This document shows, piece by piece, positions 51,230 through 64,000 of a stretch of DNA of 64,000 bases. The notes beneath the pieces were generated by a model, which ran no database searches, was not told the DNA's origin, and saw nothing but the letters and a program-made list of their open reading frames with translations. Made by a program: the position numbers and the translations under genes. The stretch spans positions 2,035,783-2,099,782 of the forward strand of contig VXAZ01003471.1 in NCBI GenBank assembly GCA_013399875.1, in the 5' to 3' direction. The stretch's first letter is position 1, and each line of letters starts with the position of its first letter. Source of the stretch: Gymnorhina tibicen (taxonomy: Eukaryota; Chordata; Aves; Passeriformes; Artamidae).

Positions 51230-51560
51230 GTGGGATTCATTAACAAAGGAAAATACTGGCCACGGACCAACGGCAAGCCAAATGTTTTGCCAGCAGTTTG
51301 CAGTTCACAGTCATCATTGCATGTCACTCCGCCTGCTGCACCAGCCCCTCCAACCATATAGGCCTTCCTTTTAAAGAGAAACCTGTCTGGTTTGAGTTGA
51401 ATAAATTAATTTGGGTTTACTTAGTTTAAAAACAAAAATATAGAGGGCCCAATTTTATTTCATTATGCCCGTGGGTAAAGCAGTCCAAGGTAATTACAAC
51501 CACAGTGCTGGTTGCTCTATCTTAATTAAAGAGGGTTTTTTTGCACAGAGGTTTTTGCAC
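51230..51560. promoter_or_regulatory. Candidate conserved non-coding element (speculative)
   Basis: Repeat-free sequence with several AT-rich factor-like cores: ttcattaacaaagg (near 51236), ataaattaatttggg, ggtaattacaa (near 51490) and cttaattaaag (near 51521), plus a GC-rich middle (gccagcagtttgcagttcac). The density of TAAT/TTAATTAA homeodomain cores and the lack of low complexity recall conserved developmental enhancers. Composition alone could also explain it. Confidence 0.2.
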
Positions 51561-54500
51561 AACATAATAAAATACTTTGTGGTCTGGCTAGCCTCAGTAT
51601 CACAAGAGTGCACTCACTTGAGAAATTGTCCAGCTTTTCCAAAAGCTGAGGCCCTTCCATTGGAGAGGAAGCATGGAGCTGCTCAGCAGAGCACAGGTAG
51701 TTTACAGTAAGGGCACCATCGTAAATCATGCAGCAAACAACCTTTCATATGGTCTCGTTCACTAAGTGGCAGGCTTGTCAGCAGCAATGAATCTGGCCTT
51801 CAGTAGGTCTTTAAGCAATAATGTGCTCTGCAATGTGCAACACTGGTTACACACCTGTGACCAAACCTTTTACTTTTCCAAACTTCCCTGGTAGTGTTTT
51901 GGGTTGGGTTTTGATTTTGTTTTTCTTTTCTTTCTTTTTCTGGGGGTGGGAGGGCAGGGGGGTGTGTGTCCTTTGCAAATAAATATGACTTATTGCTTAG
52001 CAAATAATTTTAAAGAAAAGGCATCAAAGACATTTAAATAATGTACTTGGCATGTTAATTAAAAAATCTCTGAACTCAAATCCCAACAAGCACGGCTGAG
52101 ATGGCTTGTTATTAGAAAAGTCAAAGGAGGCATGTTTGCTGGTTGAATAAATCAAGCAGTGTTGTAAAAACACTGTCTCAGGGATGATTAAGGGAAAGTG
52201 ATTTTCATTACTAAGTTAAGTTCTCCGTTCTGTTGTGGTGCTCTTTATATCACATCAAGCTTAGCTATTTACTTATGCTGCTCTAAAGAGCCCCAGCCCC
52301 TCACTTACTTAAATCGTGACCCAGTCCATCGATTCAGAAAGACAGCAACCCAAGCTAGCTTGACTTAATGCTCAGGAACCTGACACAGGTCCTTCCTTTG
52401 TGTGCTTCTCCCTCATACGGTTGGTAAAACTGACTTAAGTTTTGCAAATACCAGTGGACCAGAGTGACTCAAGTCAGTAAAATTTCACTTCTTTCAACAA
52501 GTTCTGCTCTGTAACTGATGCTAGTGGTTTCCTTCAAGTGGCACAATTTTCCCTTTTCTTAGATCTGAATACGCTGGTATTTAGGGTCACCAATTGTCCT
52601 GAGCCAGATCATAGTTGTGCTCCCTTGCACACTGGCAAGGGCACGGTTCACAAATATTTATGGAAGTAGCAGGAAGGGTCTCAAGGTTGGCATAAGGAAC
52701 AGGACCCTGGATGTCTTGCTCAGTGAGTGACTGCAGTGGATTTTGTTTCTTTCTGTTGGGGACATGGATTCTCCTACGGAGGGACAAGTGAGTGTAGCTT
52801 CAACTGCTTGAACTGGCACAGTTTCACCTGAGCTTGCATTTATGGAGAAGGAAATGCCAACAGGATGTGCATTGTATCCCAAGGCAGAACTCCAGCCAAG
52901 GGGAGGGCAGCCCTCAGCTGCATTTGGGCTGCTCTGAAGCACCACTAGCAGCGGCTGCCTGCAGGACAAGGAGAGATGGAACATGTGGTGTTTGACAAAG
53001 CTGAAGTATATTGCAGCCTCCTTAGGCATGGCTCAGGTCCTTGGCAGCACTGGCTACATAGGTCTGGGAGTGTGATTATAGACAGCTGGGCTTCCTAGAA
53101 GTCTTCAAGCCTAGAATTAGGCATGTGTAAATGGGGAGAATTAGCCTAGAGGTGGACCAGAGAGACTTCCATCCCCCGCTCTTAAGTTCAGAACATGAAA
53201 ATACCTGGCTTACTTTCCACTCTGTGTGGCAAGGCTGAAGCAACAACATCCAAATATGCTTCTAGGATGCAGCTGCCAAAGAAACGTTTCACAACGAACG
53301 CAGAGGGGCATCCCTGTGGCAGCCTCAGCTGAGGTGCTAATGATTTCATAACCTGTTCCTTATTATGCAAGCTATAATACCTGCTGAGACTGTTCAGCAC
53401 GGGGCTGCCTGCTGCCAGGGCAGGAGCCAGGGCGCAATGGTGGATTGGTAATGGGTTTGCACGTGGAACAGATCTGTACCGTGTGTTTTACAAACATGGC
53501 TTTGAAACTACAACAAAACAGCCACTTTCTATTTCCATTTGCATTAGAGGCTTCTTATGAATATTTGAAATAGACATTTATTGTGACCATAACCCTACTA
53601 CAAATTAAAATCAGATCCTAAGTCCCTGGTGGAAAAGAAGCTCATTATAATGTGTGGAGATGTCAAAAATGATACTAAACGACACTTAACTGTAAATCCC
53701 AGGCACTGCGTTTATCCATAACTTAGGGTTAAATCTACACTGGAAATAAGACCAGGAGCTAAGCAAGGTTTACAGGGGTGGGGGATGTCCCAGTAGATGT
53801 ATAGCCACAAGCTGAAGAATAAACAGCTGGTTGTATGTGTCTGCCAAATACAAAGTGTCTTGCATATATACTGCTGCATTTTCTTTTCTCAAGTCACAGA
53901 TTACCTTTGCTACATATCCTACATGGACTGGGTCAGATCTATACGAGGTGCAATGTTGATTCAGATGGTTTGTTGCTATAGAGAGAGATTTCTGGTCCAA
54001 AGGTACACATACTCCTAAATTATCGGTTTCTTGTCAAATTTTATGTACAAGTCATTTTAAGGACTTGTTATCTGGTAGGCTAATAGAAGGTCTAAATCCA
54101 TGCTTCACAAAACATAGAGACCAGGGGAAAATAAAATACAAACATGCTGACCTGAAATCTGACTTTGCCACTATTCTTTATGCTCATCATATTTGCCTTC
54201 CCATTAAAAAAAAAGAAATAGAACAACAGCAGAAAATGTGGAGCGGAGTGAGTAAGCCGTGGCTTCCGACCCCTGGAAATCGGCCATACTCACTGCTGTG
54301 CAAATTCCTGCTGCTCTCTGAGCTGAGATCATACTGTTGGAGATGGCAAGTGTATAGAGCACAGATCTGTATCTTTCTTCCATTGCTAAATATTAACAGT
54401 AAAAAATAAATGCAGGTGATGCAACAGGCTTTGACTGGGTCTATTTATGTGACTGTTGAGATTTAACCAGATCAGTAAAATGTCGGGCTCCCTGTGACCA

Positions 54501-55647
54501 AATCAAATAGATCTGATGTTAGTATAAACTAACTGCCACTTTGCTGGATAGGTAAAGTTAACATTTTTTAACATATTCACCTGCAGTGTATTGACATGTC
54601 TCAGGGTACATGGGACACTTATTTTATAGGAGACATCTGGAAAAGGGCATATCTCCTTTCCGTTATTCATCTTCTGCTTTGTCCCCTCCCTAAGCTGAGA
54701 GTCCTTTTCCTCTGTCCTCCCAACAGCTCCAAGCAATTAAAGAAGAGAAAAAAAACCTTACAAAACCAACTAATGTTTCTTGACTGTCAGCATGCACTGA
54801 CTGTCAGGCCAGCAGGACAAACAAACTAGGTTGTCAGAGGCCTTCCACTGGCAGCTCCAGCCTGCCTGTTCCCACAGTTTAAACCTGAAAACTCTTGATG
54901 CAAATACTGCAGTTGATTCTGATGGCTATAGTGGCACTTCACTGAAAAGTGGTACTTTGGAGTTGGGTTTTGGAGCACTGGGAGTTGATGGGAGTTGAAA
55001 TGATGCCTCTGTTTCTGGGAGGGCTATTTTCAGTCCTGCATGTCTACAGAAGACTCAGGCCATGTCTAGATCAGTGGCATTACTTCAACAGCGCAAATGC
55101 AGCAAGAGAGGTCCTTCTAGCCTGGTCAACCTGGCCTTTTAAAACTATTTTATCGAAAGATTATTTCCTCCTTGCTGAATTGTTATGTTGAAAAACATGG
55201 GCTACAATATCTGAAAGTTATCCAGTACCCTCAGAGTTCCAAAAGTCACCTGATCCAATTTTTGTCTCTGCTGATCATAATGCTGCTCTTCTGCTTCCCC
55301 TGGCCTGGCAGCTTTCTAGTTAAAGCCCTGTTTCAGTGGCAGTGCTCAACGGGAAAAAAGTGGAGGAAAAAGAAACAGTTCAAACCATGACTATTCATGG
55401 AGTATGCATGAAAACTTATGGTTCATGTAAAGACATTAAATAAATAATTAGCAGTGTGTTAGTTCATACTGCAGACTCTTGGAAGCTGGCAGGATGACCT
55501 GAAATTTTTTTACATGACTCTCTACTGACCATTAAGCCCTTTACTCTAAACTGGTATGGATGATGTTATTTTAGTCTTCAACACAAAGTTCTGGTTTGGG
55601 GGAATGTTTCCTCTTTAAGACAGCATGTCTTTCTAGACAAATATAAG

Positions 55648-55692
55648 ATAAAATAAAAAAACCTCCAAACAACAAACAAACAAAAAAACCCC
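55648..55692. repeat. A-rich (CAAA)n-like tract
   Basis: The run aaaaaacctccaaacaacaa followed by acaaacaaaaaaacccc is a low-complexity tract. No retroposed body is recognisable next to it. Confidence 0.7.
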
Positions 55693-56771
55693 ATCTGTGA
55701 AACAGTAAACCAAACACATCAGTACAAATTGGAAGGTAAAGATGTAAAAGAACCTTTTTTTTCTTAGTATGATGTAGCATATCATTAGCAGGCATTAAGT
55801 CAGTATTCAGGGTATAATTTAGGAAAATGTCTTCATAGGGGTCATACATTTTTATGGGTCTCATTCTGTTCTAAATGACTATATTAGCAGCACTCCTGTG
55901 AACTTCAGTGGCAAGAGCATCCTACCCAAAAGAACATCTGCCACCTCTCCTTGTCTTTCTCAACTCAACAGTACGTGCTGCACAAGGCAAATAAGATGAA
56001 CAGAACAGTGGAAAGGTGGTTTGGTTTGCAGATCAGCATAGGCTTCAGTGATAGTATTAAGAAGAGAAAGGGTAGAATTTGGCCAGTGCTTTCAGGAGAA
56101 ATTTTGTGAATATTATGGTGATCCCTCTGCTTCACTTCATAAGCTAGTTACCACCAGGGGTCAGGAGAATTTACTTGGTAGCAGTCCACAGATGTCAAGG
56201 TGGAAGATGGGGATTTTTGTTTTCTTTTGAAGCATAAGACACAGATCAGTGTCAAAGCTAGTTTTACAACTAGATGTAGTGCATGTTATATACTGTCTGT
56301 TTATGGAGTGTGTGTCCATATGTGTGTGTATGAGTGAGATTCCCAATTGGTTTAAATCCATTGTCTCTGGCAAAGCTGTGTGCTGTACACCATTGAGAAT
56401 TGGCTCTCTTGCTGTTGACGTATTCATTCTATTCTTACTTGTTTTCTCAAATGATTGTGTCAACTCGGCTACAGCTCATGAGGTCTCTTTTTTTTCAGGT
56501 TTATATTTCCTCAGCAATAATTCGGTCATAAATAAGCACATTGTTAAGATCACCAGAGAGACTAATGTGGAAAGATTTTAGGAGAAAAGTTTTGAATATG
56601 ATTTTTGAATATTGCTTGTCTCATTTTAAAGAACAGTTCAAAAGACAACATCAAACTCCCGGTTAAAAAAAACCAACTTACTTACCTTTTCATATTTTGT
56701 TTCATTTCCACTTGCTTTTATTTAGAACATTTCATAACAGTAAGTATCCTTTCTGCTTTAAGCTAGAGAGT

Positions 56772-56788
56772 AAAAAAAAAAAAAAAAA
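56772..56788. repeat. (A)17 homopolymer
   Basis: An uninterrupted poly-A run. No spliced or processed gene copy is visible upstream, so it is not supported as a retropseudogene tail. Confidence 0.85.
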
Positions 56789-59700
56789 GTGTGCTTTGGT
56801 GTTTGACATTACTGGTCACTTAGACTTGCTGCTTTTTATCATGTGCATTGGCTGGTTTGTATGCATATTTTTTAAACCAAGATTTAAGATTTACATGTTA
56901 TTTGGAATTTGATCTATAACTTGAAAGGCTACTGTAGCCACAATAAGAATGAAAATAACCCTGAACTGTTGAAAATTCAGCTCGGAGCACGAAAAGTGGT
57001 AATGACTGCAATAGTAGTTTTGTCGATATTTATAAATCAATGCAAACCAGAAACTGGATGTTTTAACTTATAACAGTTTCACTGTAACTGATACCCTCAA
57101 GTTTAGAGCTTTAAGCTTTGTGAAGTGCAATGTTATTGCAGGGCATGCATCCAATTTTTAAAACATTATATAGATTGGAGACAGATGAGCTTTTCAGAAT
57201 TATTTTAGGCCTATTTTGATTGAATGCCTGAGATGCATTTTCCAGTGGAAATTAATTGCATTGATGTGAAAACAAATGAACCCCAACCTCAAAATTAGCT
57301 GCAGGTTCCTGCTCGAACCAGTACTTAAAAGCAAGGGAGTGGGCAGAGATAGTGACTGGGAAGTACAATGACAGTGTACACTTTGTTGGTAGAATAAAAT
57401 AACCTTTCTTCAATGCCTGCTCTTTTTTGCTGTCTCTCTTAGAATGCATGCATGCATAGAGAGAGAAATTTTCCCATGTATCTGTGGTTGCATGAGTGGA
57501 CAATGGCTTTTTCTAGCGATCACTGCTTCCCCTTGCATGCTACTGTAAACTTTTGCTGGCCCGTGTCAGCAGCTAAGTGTCAGCAAAATCTCCCACAGCC
57601 ACTACCTGTAGTGCTTCTATTGTTGTCCTGGGGCATTTCTGGAGCACACACTTCTTGGGGATTGTGCTAGGTGAATTTATTAGTGAATAGCAGCTAACGT
57701 GATTTCCACCCTTCAGTGAAATTTGCCTTAGCTATGTAAAAACTGTGTTTGGGATTCCTGTTTCTTTGACTGATGCTCTCAATCAGTGGATATCTCCCAG
57801 TGAGAGGTAAGCAGAGAAGGCAATGTGAACCCTTTAAATAACGAGAGCAAACAACAGTGGCTGAGAGCTGATCTCTGTTGAAGAACAGCTGCAGCAGTTC
57901 TCCATTACTTTGTTCTGTGTGCCTTGAGATTCACCTCTTCCCTGTGTTTCTCATCATTTGTACTAATATAGCTGTCAGCTGGGATTTTTAGCATGTTTAA
58001 GAGATGAAGCGTGTGCAAAGGTTCCTCCCAAGATATGGCATATATTCATTTTGATCTTCATGAAAGTTTGAAGGGCATCAATGAAGTGGGTTGGGGGTGG
58101 GAAGAGGGTCACTGAAGACACATAGCTATTTGGCAGTATTAAAATATTTTTACACCTGGAGATGACTTGCTGAACAGATAATTGAGAGTTCACCTTCATG
58201 TATGTGCTCCTCTCCCTCCTCCCTCACTGCCACCCACTGAAACAGCCAGCAGCTTTGAGACACTGAGCATGTTTGGGACTGTGACCATGGTGGGCTGTGC
58301 TAACTTTCCTCTGGTCTGCAGAGAGAGCTTGGCACTGCAGGAACAATGTGCTGATGGCAGAAGTGCTTGGGAAGCAATGAGCGTTAAAAAGCACAGAGTT
58401 TCTCTATGGTATTCTTGTTAATGGATAGGATTAAGAGCTGGATTTTGGTCTGCCGCTGATGTCATATATCATCTGAGAGTTTTTCAAGCTTCTAATTTTC
58501 AATTTTTCCTATTTCCTATGTTGTTTAGGAAATCACGTAGAATTATCTTATATAATGCCTGTCTTAAAGATTTCTACAGTATGTGTTACTTTAATAGTAT
58601 TTTTAGTGTTGAGTGTAGAATTTAAATCTCAGTAAATAAACCATCTCACATGTATATACACCTACATACTGTCTTCATTAGCGACTGTGCTCTGCTAACC
58701 AGAGCAAACTCTGCTTTCCACAGTGCATACAGAAGACTTGTGTCTTGTCAGCGTGAGACAGACTGAATCTGCCAGTGGCAGATGCTGGAGCGGTTTTCTC
58801 TCATTTAGGCTGTTTTGTTTAGTCAATCTATTTTCTAGCAAAACTGTGATCAAATCCCTGCTCCGTGCCCAGCCATTGCATTGTGGCTCCGTGTGCTGTG
58901 AGTTGTATTGCCACATGGTCTTGCGACTCAGCAACACTTGGAGCCACTGTCTTTGTACAAGCTCCAGACTGGTGAAAATGAATGAGAAACCGATGATTAC
59001 AGTTTTATTAATTTATTAATGTGGAGCTGAAAAAATGCAAAGATTCAGTTTAATTGCCTTTTAATTAATATTATCTTATATTTAAATTGCTGGAAGCTTC
59101 TTTTGGGGTCTAGTACGTCTTTTTGTTGACTACCCACAGCAGCCATTTTTTTATGAGGACCTAAGTTAGGTACCTGAACTGAATTAGCAATGATCACAAA
59201 CTGGCCTGCAGTTTAAAGCCTTCACTTAAGTAGCAATCTTAATTTGATTAATTAATGAAGGACCCTTTTCCCAGCCTCTTTGGGCATAGCAACCTTTCCG
59301 CTCTTTTGCAGTGTTGGATGTGGAGGCCCAAGGGGGCAATGTTGAGGAAGGAAAAGTCAAGAGAGGTAAAGCCACCCAAAGTATAAGTATAGCAGTCCTG
59401 TCTGCCTGCAGGCACATGAAGACATCAGCAAGTACATCTTTCTTAGACACCCAGGCAGACAAACATCTCTGAAACATGGGGGCATGAAACTGCTGCCGCA
59501 GCATCCATCATCCTGTGAGGGACAGTGAAAACATGTGCTGTCATCTTTGACATTTTAATTGAAAAGAAAGCTTACACAGATTTCGACCTTAAGCAGTATG
59601 TTTATACAAGTGTATACAGAGAAATAATCTGTCAGTTCAGTGCAGGCTCATTGCTATAGGAGTTGGTTTAGTAACTGAACAATCCAACATTAGCTCACAC

Positions 59701-60904
59701 ACCTTGCCTTGTTCCATGCCTCAATAATTTTTAGTAGAAATACTTTGCCTAGAGGCATGCAGTTATTAAAAAAGAGGCTCAGCTTGCTTAAAGCCTGGAA
59801 TTATTAGCTCATGGTAACAAGCCTGCACTGGAGAAACTGTTGGTTCTTTGTTTTCATAACTTTGCTGTAATTCACCATCTTATTTTCAGAGAAAAACTTC
59901 TGCATTGTTTGGGAAGTTAAAAAAAAGAAGAAAAAAGAAAAAGAAAAATAAATCAGTTCCAAAATATTATTTTTTAATTTTTATTATAAAGAGAGTTTAC
60001 AAAGCTCTTCTATCTTAGTATTTCTATTAAATTGCACTGGTCTAAATAATAAGGCCAAATAGAAAGACAACTCCGAGAAATTTGTTTTACCTCATTTCCA
60101 GTATAGGAATCAGTTGGTAGTGAGTACTCAGTGAGAGCTCTCTGAAGACCCTCTCAGCCCTTTAAGAGTAAAATGGGCTTTTTCTCCGTCCTTTTTGCAA
60201 CCTGCTATCCCTTTCAGATGCAAAGTTGTGAAGGTCAAATAAAATCCATTTGCACTGCTATAACGTGTGTGAAAGGAGTCACTTGAGTGAATTGAGGGCT
60301 CCAGCACCTTTAGATAGCCCAAACCTGGCAGAAGAGTTACTTGGTGTTCAGTTGTCACCTTCTCTGGATGCTGGGGGTAGGTTTCTTTCCAGCTGTTTAA
60401 CCTGTTGATATTTTCCCTCAATGAGCCTCAGATTTTCAAATTTTCTTGATTTTGCTTGCCAGGCTGCAATCTTAAGCCCAGATTTTAAAAAGAATGGTCA
60501 TGTTAAAAAAGTGTTTCTGCAAGCTTTATTGCTGTTATTATTCCTGGTTTTAAGTCAGCTGCCATTTGATGCATTTGTGTATTATAGCTACCTATTTTTT
60601 CAATGAAAAATGATACACGTTTATTTGTGGGGCTGCAAAATAATTTGTTTTCCTGAAGAACTAAGCTTGGTTCTGTTTGAGCTGAGAGACTGCGACGGCA
60701 GTGGAATCAGTTTGACATCGTTTCTTGCTTTTATGATCAAATCATATTTATGCTGCAGTTTTTTGGGTTTATCCCACTTCTTTTTTTCTTATTTTAATAC
60801 AAGAATGTGTTTTTATAAGGGCTAGTTCTTTATAATCCCTTGAACCTGCCTTTTGCAGTGTTTCCCTGTTTTGCTTTAACTATGCCATTATCCTTCACAT
60901 ATCA

Positions 60905-60975
60905 TTTGTGAGTTCCAGCTGTGTGCGTAACACTGTGCAGAACATAAACTTCTCCGAGGAGGTTATAGTCTAAGA
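60905..60975 (-). mobile_element. Fossil L2-like 3' tail, reverse orientation
   Basis: The plus strand reads 'cactgtgcagaacataaact' then 'tctccgaggaggttatagtc'. This resembles the reverse complement of the common amniote tail 'gattgtaagctctttggggcagggac...tgtacagcac'. It is short and diverged, and is supported mainly by its two better copies at 62.3 and 63.35 kb. Confidence 0.4.
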
Positions 60976-62285
60976 AACCATTCTAGCTTTTCTTATTTTT
61001 CTTGTAATGGGTCAGGCAATAAGACCCAGTGAAATATTTAGAGGGAAAGAAAGATTGAAACCAGCAGTTTCTAAGACCTGGAAGAGCCAAAAGGCAAATG
61101 TTAATGGTTTTTGTGAGGCTTCCAAGGACCTTCTGGTCCTTGTACTTGTGCTGAATTTGCAGAGGTTCCTTAAACATGTGTTCGGGAAATATAGGTGGCA
61201 TTAGCACAATTGGAGTTTCTAAAGGCAAGATTTATCATTGACTAAACCTTTAAATAGACTTTGGCCCACTAAATACATGACAGGGCTGCTGATTTGTGGG
61301 GCTTTTCTCCTACAAGCTCAGGTGAAAAGTACAGAATTCTTAACAAATTTTGAAGGTATTTTTCCACAGGATGATAGTCTTTTACTGTATATATATATAT
61401 ATATATATCCATTCTCTGCCTAGTTTTTTTTCATTTGTTTGTTTTTTTTTTTTTACTTCTCCTTTTCCTTCATTTGGGTCTTCTGTCCCTGTGTATTAGA
61501 ACAAGTTATCAAGAATGCAGTTCTGATGGAGTTGCTTTGTTTCCAAATGAACAGCTTCTCCTCAAGTGGCATCTAGGGGTATGTGAATTGAGAAGTAACA
61601 TCTCTTTAGTTGCTTTTGACTTTGTTCTGCATCATTTTGTATCTGTATGCTGCATCTTGCTCCTTTTGTGATGCTTGTTGCTGAATTCCTTCTTCCTCTG
61701 TGCCAATGTATAGCTTGTTATCTTAATTGTGCCAGCTCTTCTGAGACACTAATATGGGCTTTCCCTTCACTTCTGAATCAAGCTTCTTGTCTTCAAGACT
61801 TTTTGCAGCTTAGCCTTATCTTATCTCAGTCCTCCAGTTTCTCATTACAGTGTCAAGCATCACTTTCACTTTGCCAGTGTCTTTACCACCAGCTGGTTTC
61901 TCTTTCCCAGGCAGAAATCTCTTCTTGTCCAACACTGGGAAAATACCTAAAGGTAACACATATGTGAAGATACATGCACACTCCTTTTAAAAATCTCTAG
62001 AGAAAGCACAGCTTTGTCTGGATGCTTCCCAAATCCTCTAAGTTATGAGCCACAATTTTCCCTCTCTAGAGTGTTGCCCTTCCTGTGTCTCAATCTTAGT
62101 TACTCCCTTCCTCTTGCAAACTTCCTCAGTCCTGTCATTTCTGAGCATACCAGTTACATCAAAAACATACAGAGAAACAAAAAGGCAACCAGAGTAGTGC
62201 CTCTAAATTGTCTCCAATTCTTTAGCACATTTATTTGCTTGTGTGTTCTATCTCCGTCTTCTACTTTTCATCTGGTTTGTGTCTC
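60976..62285. other. Unique DNA with low-complexity tracts, no gene seen
   Basis: It holds the (TA)n array at 61388-61408 and T-rich runs near 61424-61454. Leucine- and serine-rich frames at 61435-61967 are the product of CT-rich composition (tctt, ctcc repeats) and have no recognised domain. Confidence 0.5.
61388..61408. repeat. (TA)n dinucleotide microsatellite
   Basis: Twenty-one bases of perfect TA alternation, followed 16 bases later by T-rich sequence (from about 61424). Probably polymorphic. Confidence 0.95.
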
Positions 62286-62419
62286 TAGAATGTAAACACA
62301 CTCTGTATGAATTGTCTCTTATCTGTGTTTGTACAGTGCCAGGCTCAATGGGGTCCCGGTCCCGACTGGGACCTTTGGGCACCACCACAGTATAAATGTC
62401 TGCTACTGATAATAATAAT
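62286..62419 (+). mobile_element. Fossil L2-like/SINE 3' tail
   Basis: The blocks 'agaatgtaaacacactctg', 'ctgtgtttgtacagtgcc', 'aggctcaatggggtcccgg', 'gggacctttgggcaccac' and a final 'gataataataat' follow, in order, the tail of an ancient amniote retroposon as I remember it (gattgtaagctc, tgtgtttgtacagcacc, tagcacaatggggtcctgg, ggcgctac, then a TAA repeat). The TAA-type 3' end is typical of L2/CR1-mobilised elements. The 5' part is not recognisable. Confidence 0.65.
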
Positions 62420-63347
62420 CTACCCACATCATGCAGATGTCTGAATTATCTGAGAAATACAAACAAGGATCTTTACTAGGTTGGCAGGGAGCCATGAATT
62501 CTAGGTGCCAGTTTTCTTTTCCCCTGAATATGGTTTGGCTCCCTGAAAAACCTGGTGACACAAACCTCCCACTTCTTGGAAAGCTTGGCTCTCTGGCGGT
62601 GATGTGATTAAAACATCGTTAAACATGGGATACAGCAGGTCAGGTGAGGTCCCTTGCAACTATGTGAGGTATTCCAAGTACTGGTCTGATGCTTTGTTGT
62701 TGCTTTCCCTTGTGTTTATTTTTTCTTTCCCCCTCTATGACAAATGGATAAATTGAAACTAGACAGAGCTGCCCTACTTTGAGGGTGGGAAATAACGGAT
62801 CACAAATGAGGAAAGCTCTAGGTAGACTGATAGGCTTATATAATGGCAGTGTGGCTCAAAAACCAGCAGACCAGCAGTAAATGAAGCAGCCCCTCCAGTC
62901 AGAACACATTTCTCAGATTAAAACATCCCCTCCATGTCTTTGCCTCTGACTGAATTATTCAAATATTGAAGGCCCAGGACAGCACTTGGGCCAGGTACTC
63001 TGGCTGCAGTATCTGCTGTAAGAGCAACTTGCAGCTGGTCTGTGGAACCACATGCTCCGGGGAACTTTCTGCAATGAAAAGTTTAATTGTGACAGTACCT
63101 GGCTGTCAGTGAGATTTTCAGAGGGTAGACTGCAGCCAGCTGTGCTTATTCTCAGTATGATAGGCTACTTGGGGGCTTCAGCCTGAAAGCCACCCAAACG
63201 ACATGCACATACTGACATCCCCGGAAAAGATCGCTGCTGGCATGCAGTGATTGCTCCTCATTACATTGATCGTAATGATATCATTGCTGCCTTATTCACC
63301 TCTGTCTCCCTATTGCTTCCACTCACTCTCCCTCATTTTGTCCTTGA
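62420..63347. other. Unique non-coding DNA, no gene seen
   Basis: About 0.9 kb between the two fossil tails with nothing recognisable. Confidence 0.5.
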
Positions 63348-63430
63348 TCTCCAAGCTTTTTGGGGCAGGACTTCACCTCATGCACAAATTTTAAACCAAG
63401 GCTTCTAGGCATTGTTGTAATAAATATGTA
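63348..63430 (+). mobile_element. Fossil L2-like 3' tail, second plus-strand copy
   Basis: 'ccaagctttttggggcagg' and 'acttcacctcatgcacaaat', then 'ggcttctaggcattgttgt' and 'aataaatatgta', match the same tail family as the copy at 62.3 kb (gtaagctctttggggcaggg, cttctaggcactattgtaataaat). The middle 'tgtacagcacctagcac' block is decayed. Confidence 0.55.
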
Positions 63431-64000
63431 GGTAAATACATGTTTATACATATATATAAAAATGATGAAAGTCTGATCAAGTGTGTTGTGTAACTGCAGC
63501 ATGGTACAGAAATCCCTCAGCCAGTGCTGACCCGATGTGGCAAATTGCCACAGCACAACCAGCCACCTGTGGGCTGCTCTGGTGTGAGCTGGCTGGGTCT
63601 GAAGGCTATGGAAAGTCAAGAGACGGGTTCCTTTACTCCAGTGCAACTCGTATATTTCTGGCTAAACTTTTTCCACACCAGAGCTAACTGAAGTGGAACA
63701 AACGGGGTTGTAATGTAGGTATTCTTGATGACCTTGCACAAATGCTACGTGCAGGGCAGTAAGGAGCAGGAGAGAGGTCATGATAAGACCCACTGACCCA
63801 GAGTGCTTTACCATAATAGAAAACATTCTGCAGTGATACTTTAAATAGCATCAGTCCTTTTGCACATAGCCCCACATGGTCTAGGTTGGTAGGAACCTAG
63901 TCTCATGCAACCTCAGCAGCAAATTGTCATCTGCCCAAATTACCCTTGAAGACTTCAAGTTAAGGGAAGCCTAGTCTTTTAATAGACAAATGTGGTGTTT
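63431..64000. other. Unique non-coding DNA, no gene seen
   Basis: The terminal ~0.6 kb carries short overlapping frames only (up to 107 codons on the minus strand, 63323-63646, which partly reads through the fossil tail). Confidence 0.5.

Larger units (their letters stand above)
47856..60904. other. Unique non-coding DNA, no gene seen
   Basis: About 13 kb of AT-rich sequence. It contains poly-C runs with one unresolved base (48.39 kb), a small tandem duplication (50.43 kb), an A-rich CAAA stretch (55.65 kb), a poly-A run (56.77 kb), and a candidate conserved stretch at 51.23-51.56 kb. Frames are at most about 123 codons and unrecognised. Confidence 0.5.

Noticed and set aside
53580..53770. 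Phrases resembling another amniote palindromic repeat (around 'taaatctacactggaaataa')
   Set aside because: Only one short arm-like segment is present and no inverted partner was found.
56697..56912. Possible retropseudogene ending in the (A)17 run
   Set aside because: Upstream sequence has no recognisable gene homology or flanking target-site duplication.
60610..60825. Frame containing a D-C-D-G-S-G stretch resembling an EF-hand calcium-binding loop
   Set aside because: Loop position 8 is Ser rather than an aliphatic residue and position 12 is Phe rather than Glu/Asp. No second EF-hand or splice context is visible, so I treat it as coincidence.

Overview
This window reads as nuclear DNA of a bird. 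It is AT-rich and intron/intergenic-like, with low repeat density. Two repeats point to birds: a CR1 LINE 3' end of the avian type at about 12.0-12.3 kb, and a solo LTR of about 1.1 kb at 3.9-5.1 kb that resembles a repeat common in neoavian genomes. Several very old amniote repeats fit the same lineage: a 5S-rRNA-derived SINE, ancient CR1, L2-like 3' tails and palindromic MITE-like fossils. Family names come from memory of consensus sequences, not from a search.

I find no protein-coding exon, tRNA, rRNA gene or recognisable microRNA. The open frames are short, overlap on both strands and carry no domain I recognise. The longest (227 codons, 39145-39828) lies in locally GC-rich sequence, where stop codons are scarce by composition. 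The window is best read as a gene desert, or a large intron or 5' flank.

Layout. 1-12 kb: unique DNA with a palindromic fossil (3.19 kb) and the solo LTR (3.9-5.1 kb). 12-26 kb: a CR1 fragment, then unique DNA with a (TCCA)n microsatellite at 17.8 kb. 26.5-27.5 kb: an ancient CR1 followed by a 5S-derived SINE, both on the minus strand. 34.8 kb: a further SINE/LINE tail. 39.3-41 kb: the only CpG-rich stretch, with CCAAT boxes, an AP-1 site, a polypyrimidine tract and an unusual duplicated/inverted motif pair. This is the best candidate for a promoter or first-exon region. 41-60 kb: unique DNA, an older CR1 on the plus strand at 47.5 kb, and one unresolved base in a poly-C run. 60.9-63.4 kb: three fossil L2-like tails close together.

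The most interesting items are the CpG-rich promoter-like block with its mirrored motif pair, the 5S-derived SINE (a class with known enhancer exaptations), and two AT-rich unique stretches (about 38.0 kb and 51.3 kb) that look like candidate conserved non-coding elements. None of these functions is shown by the sequence alone.
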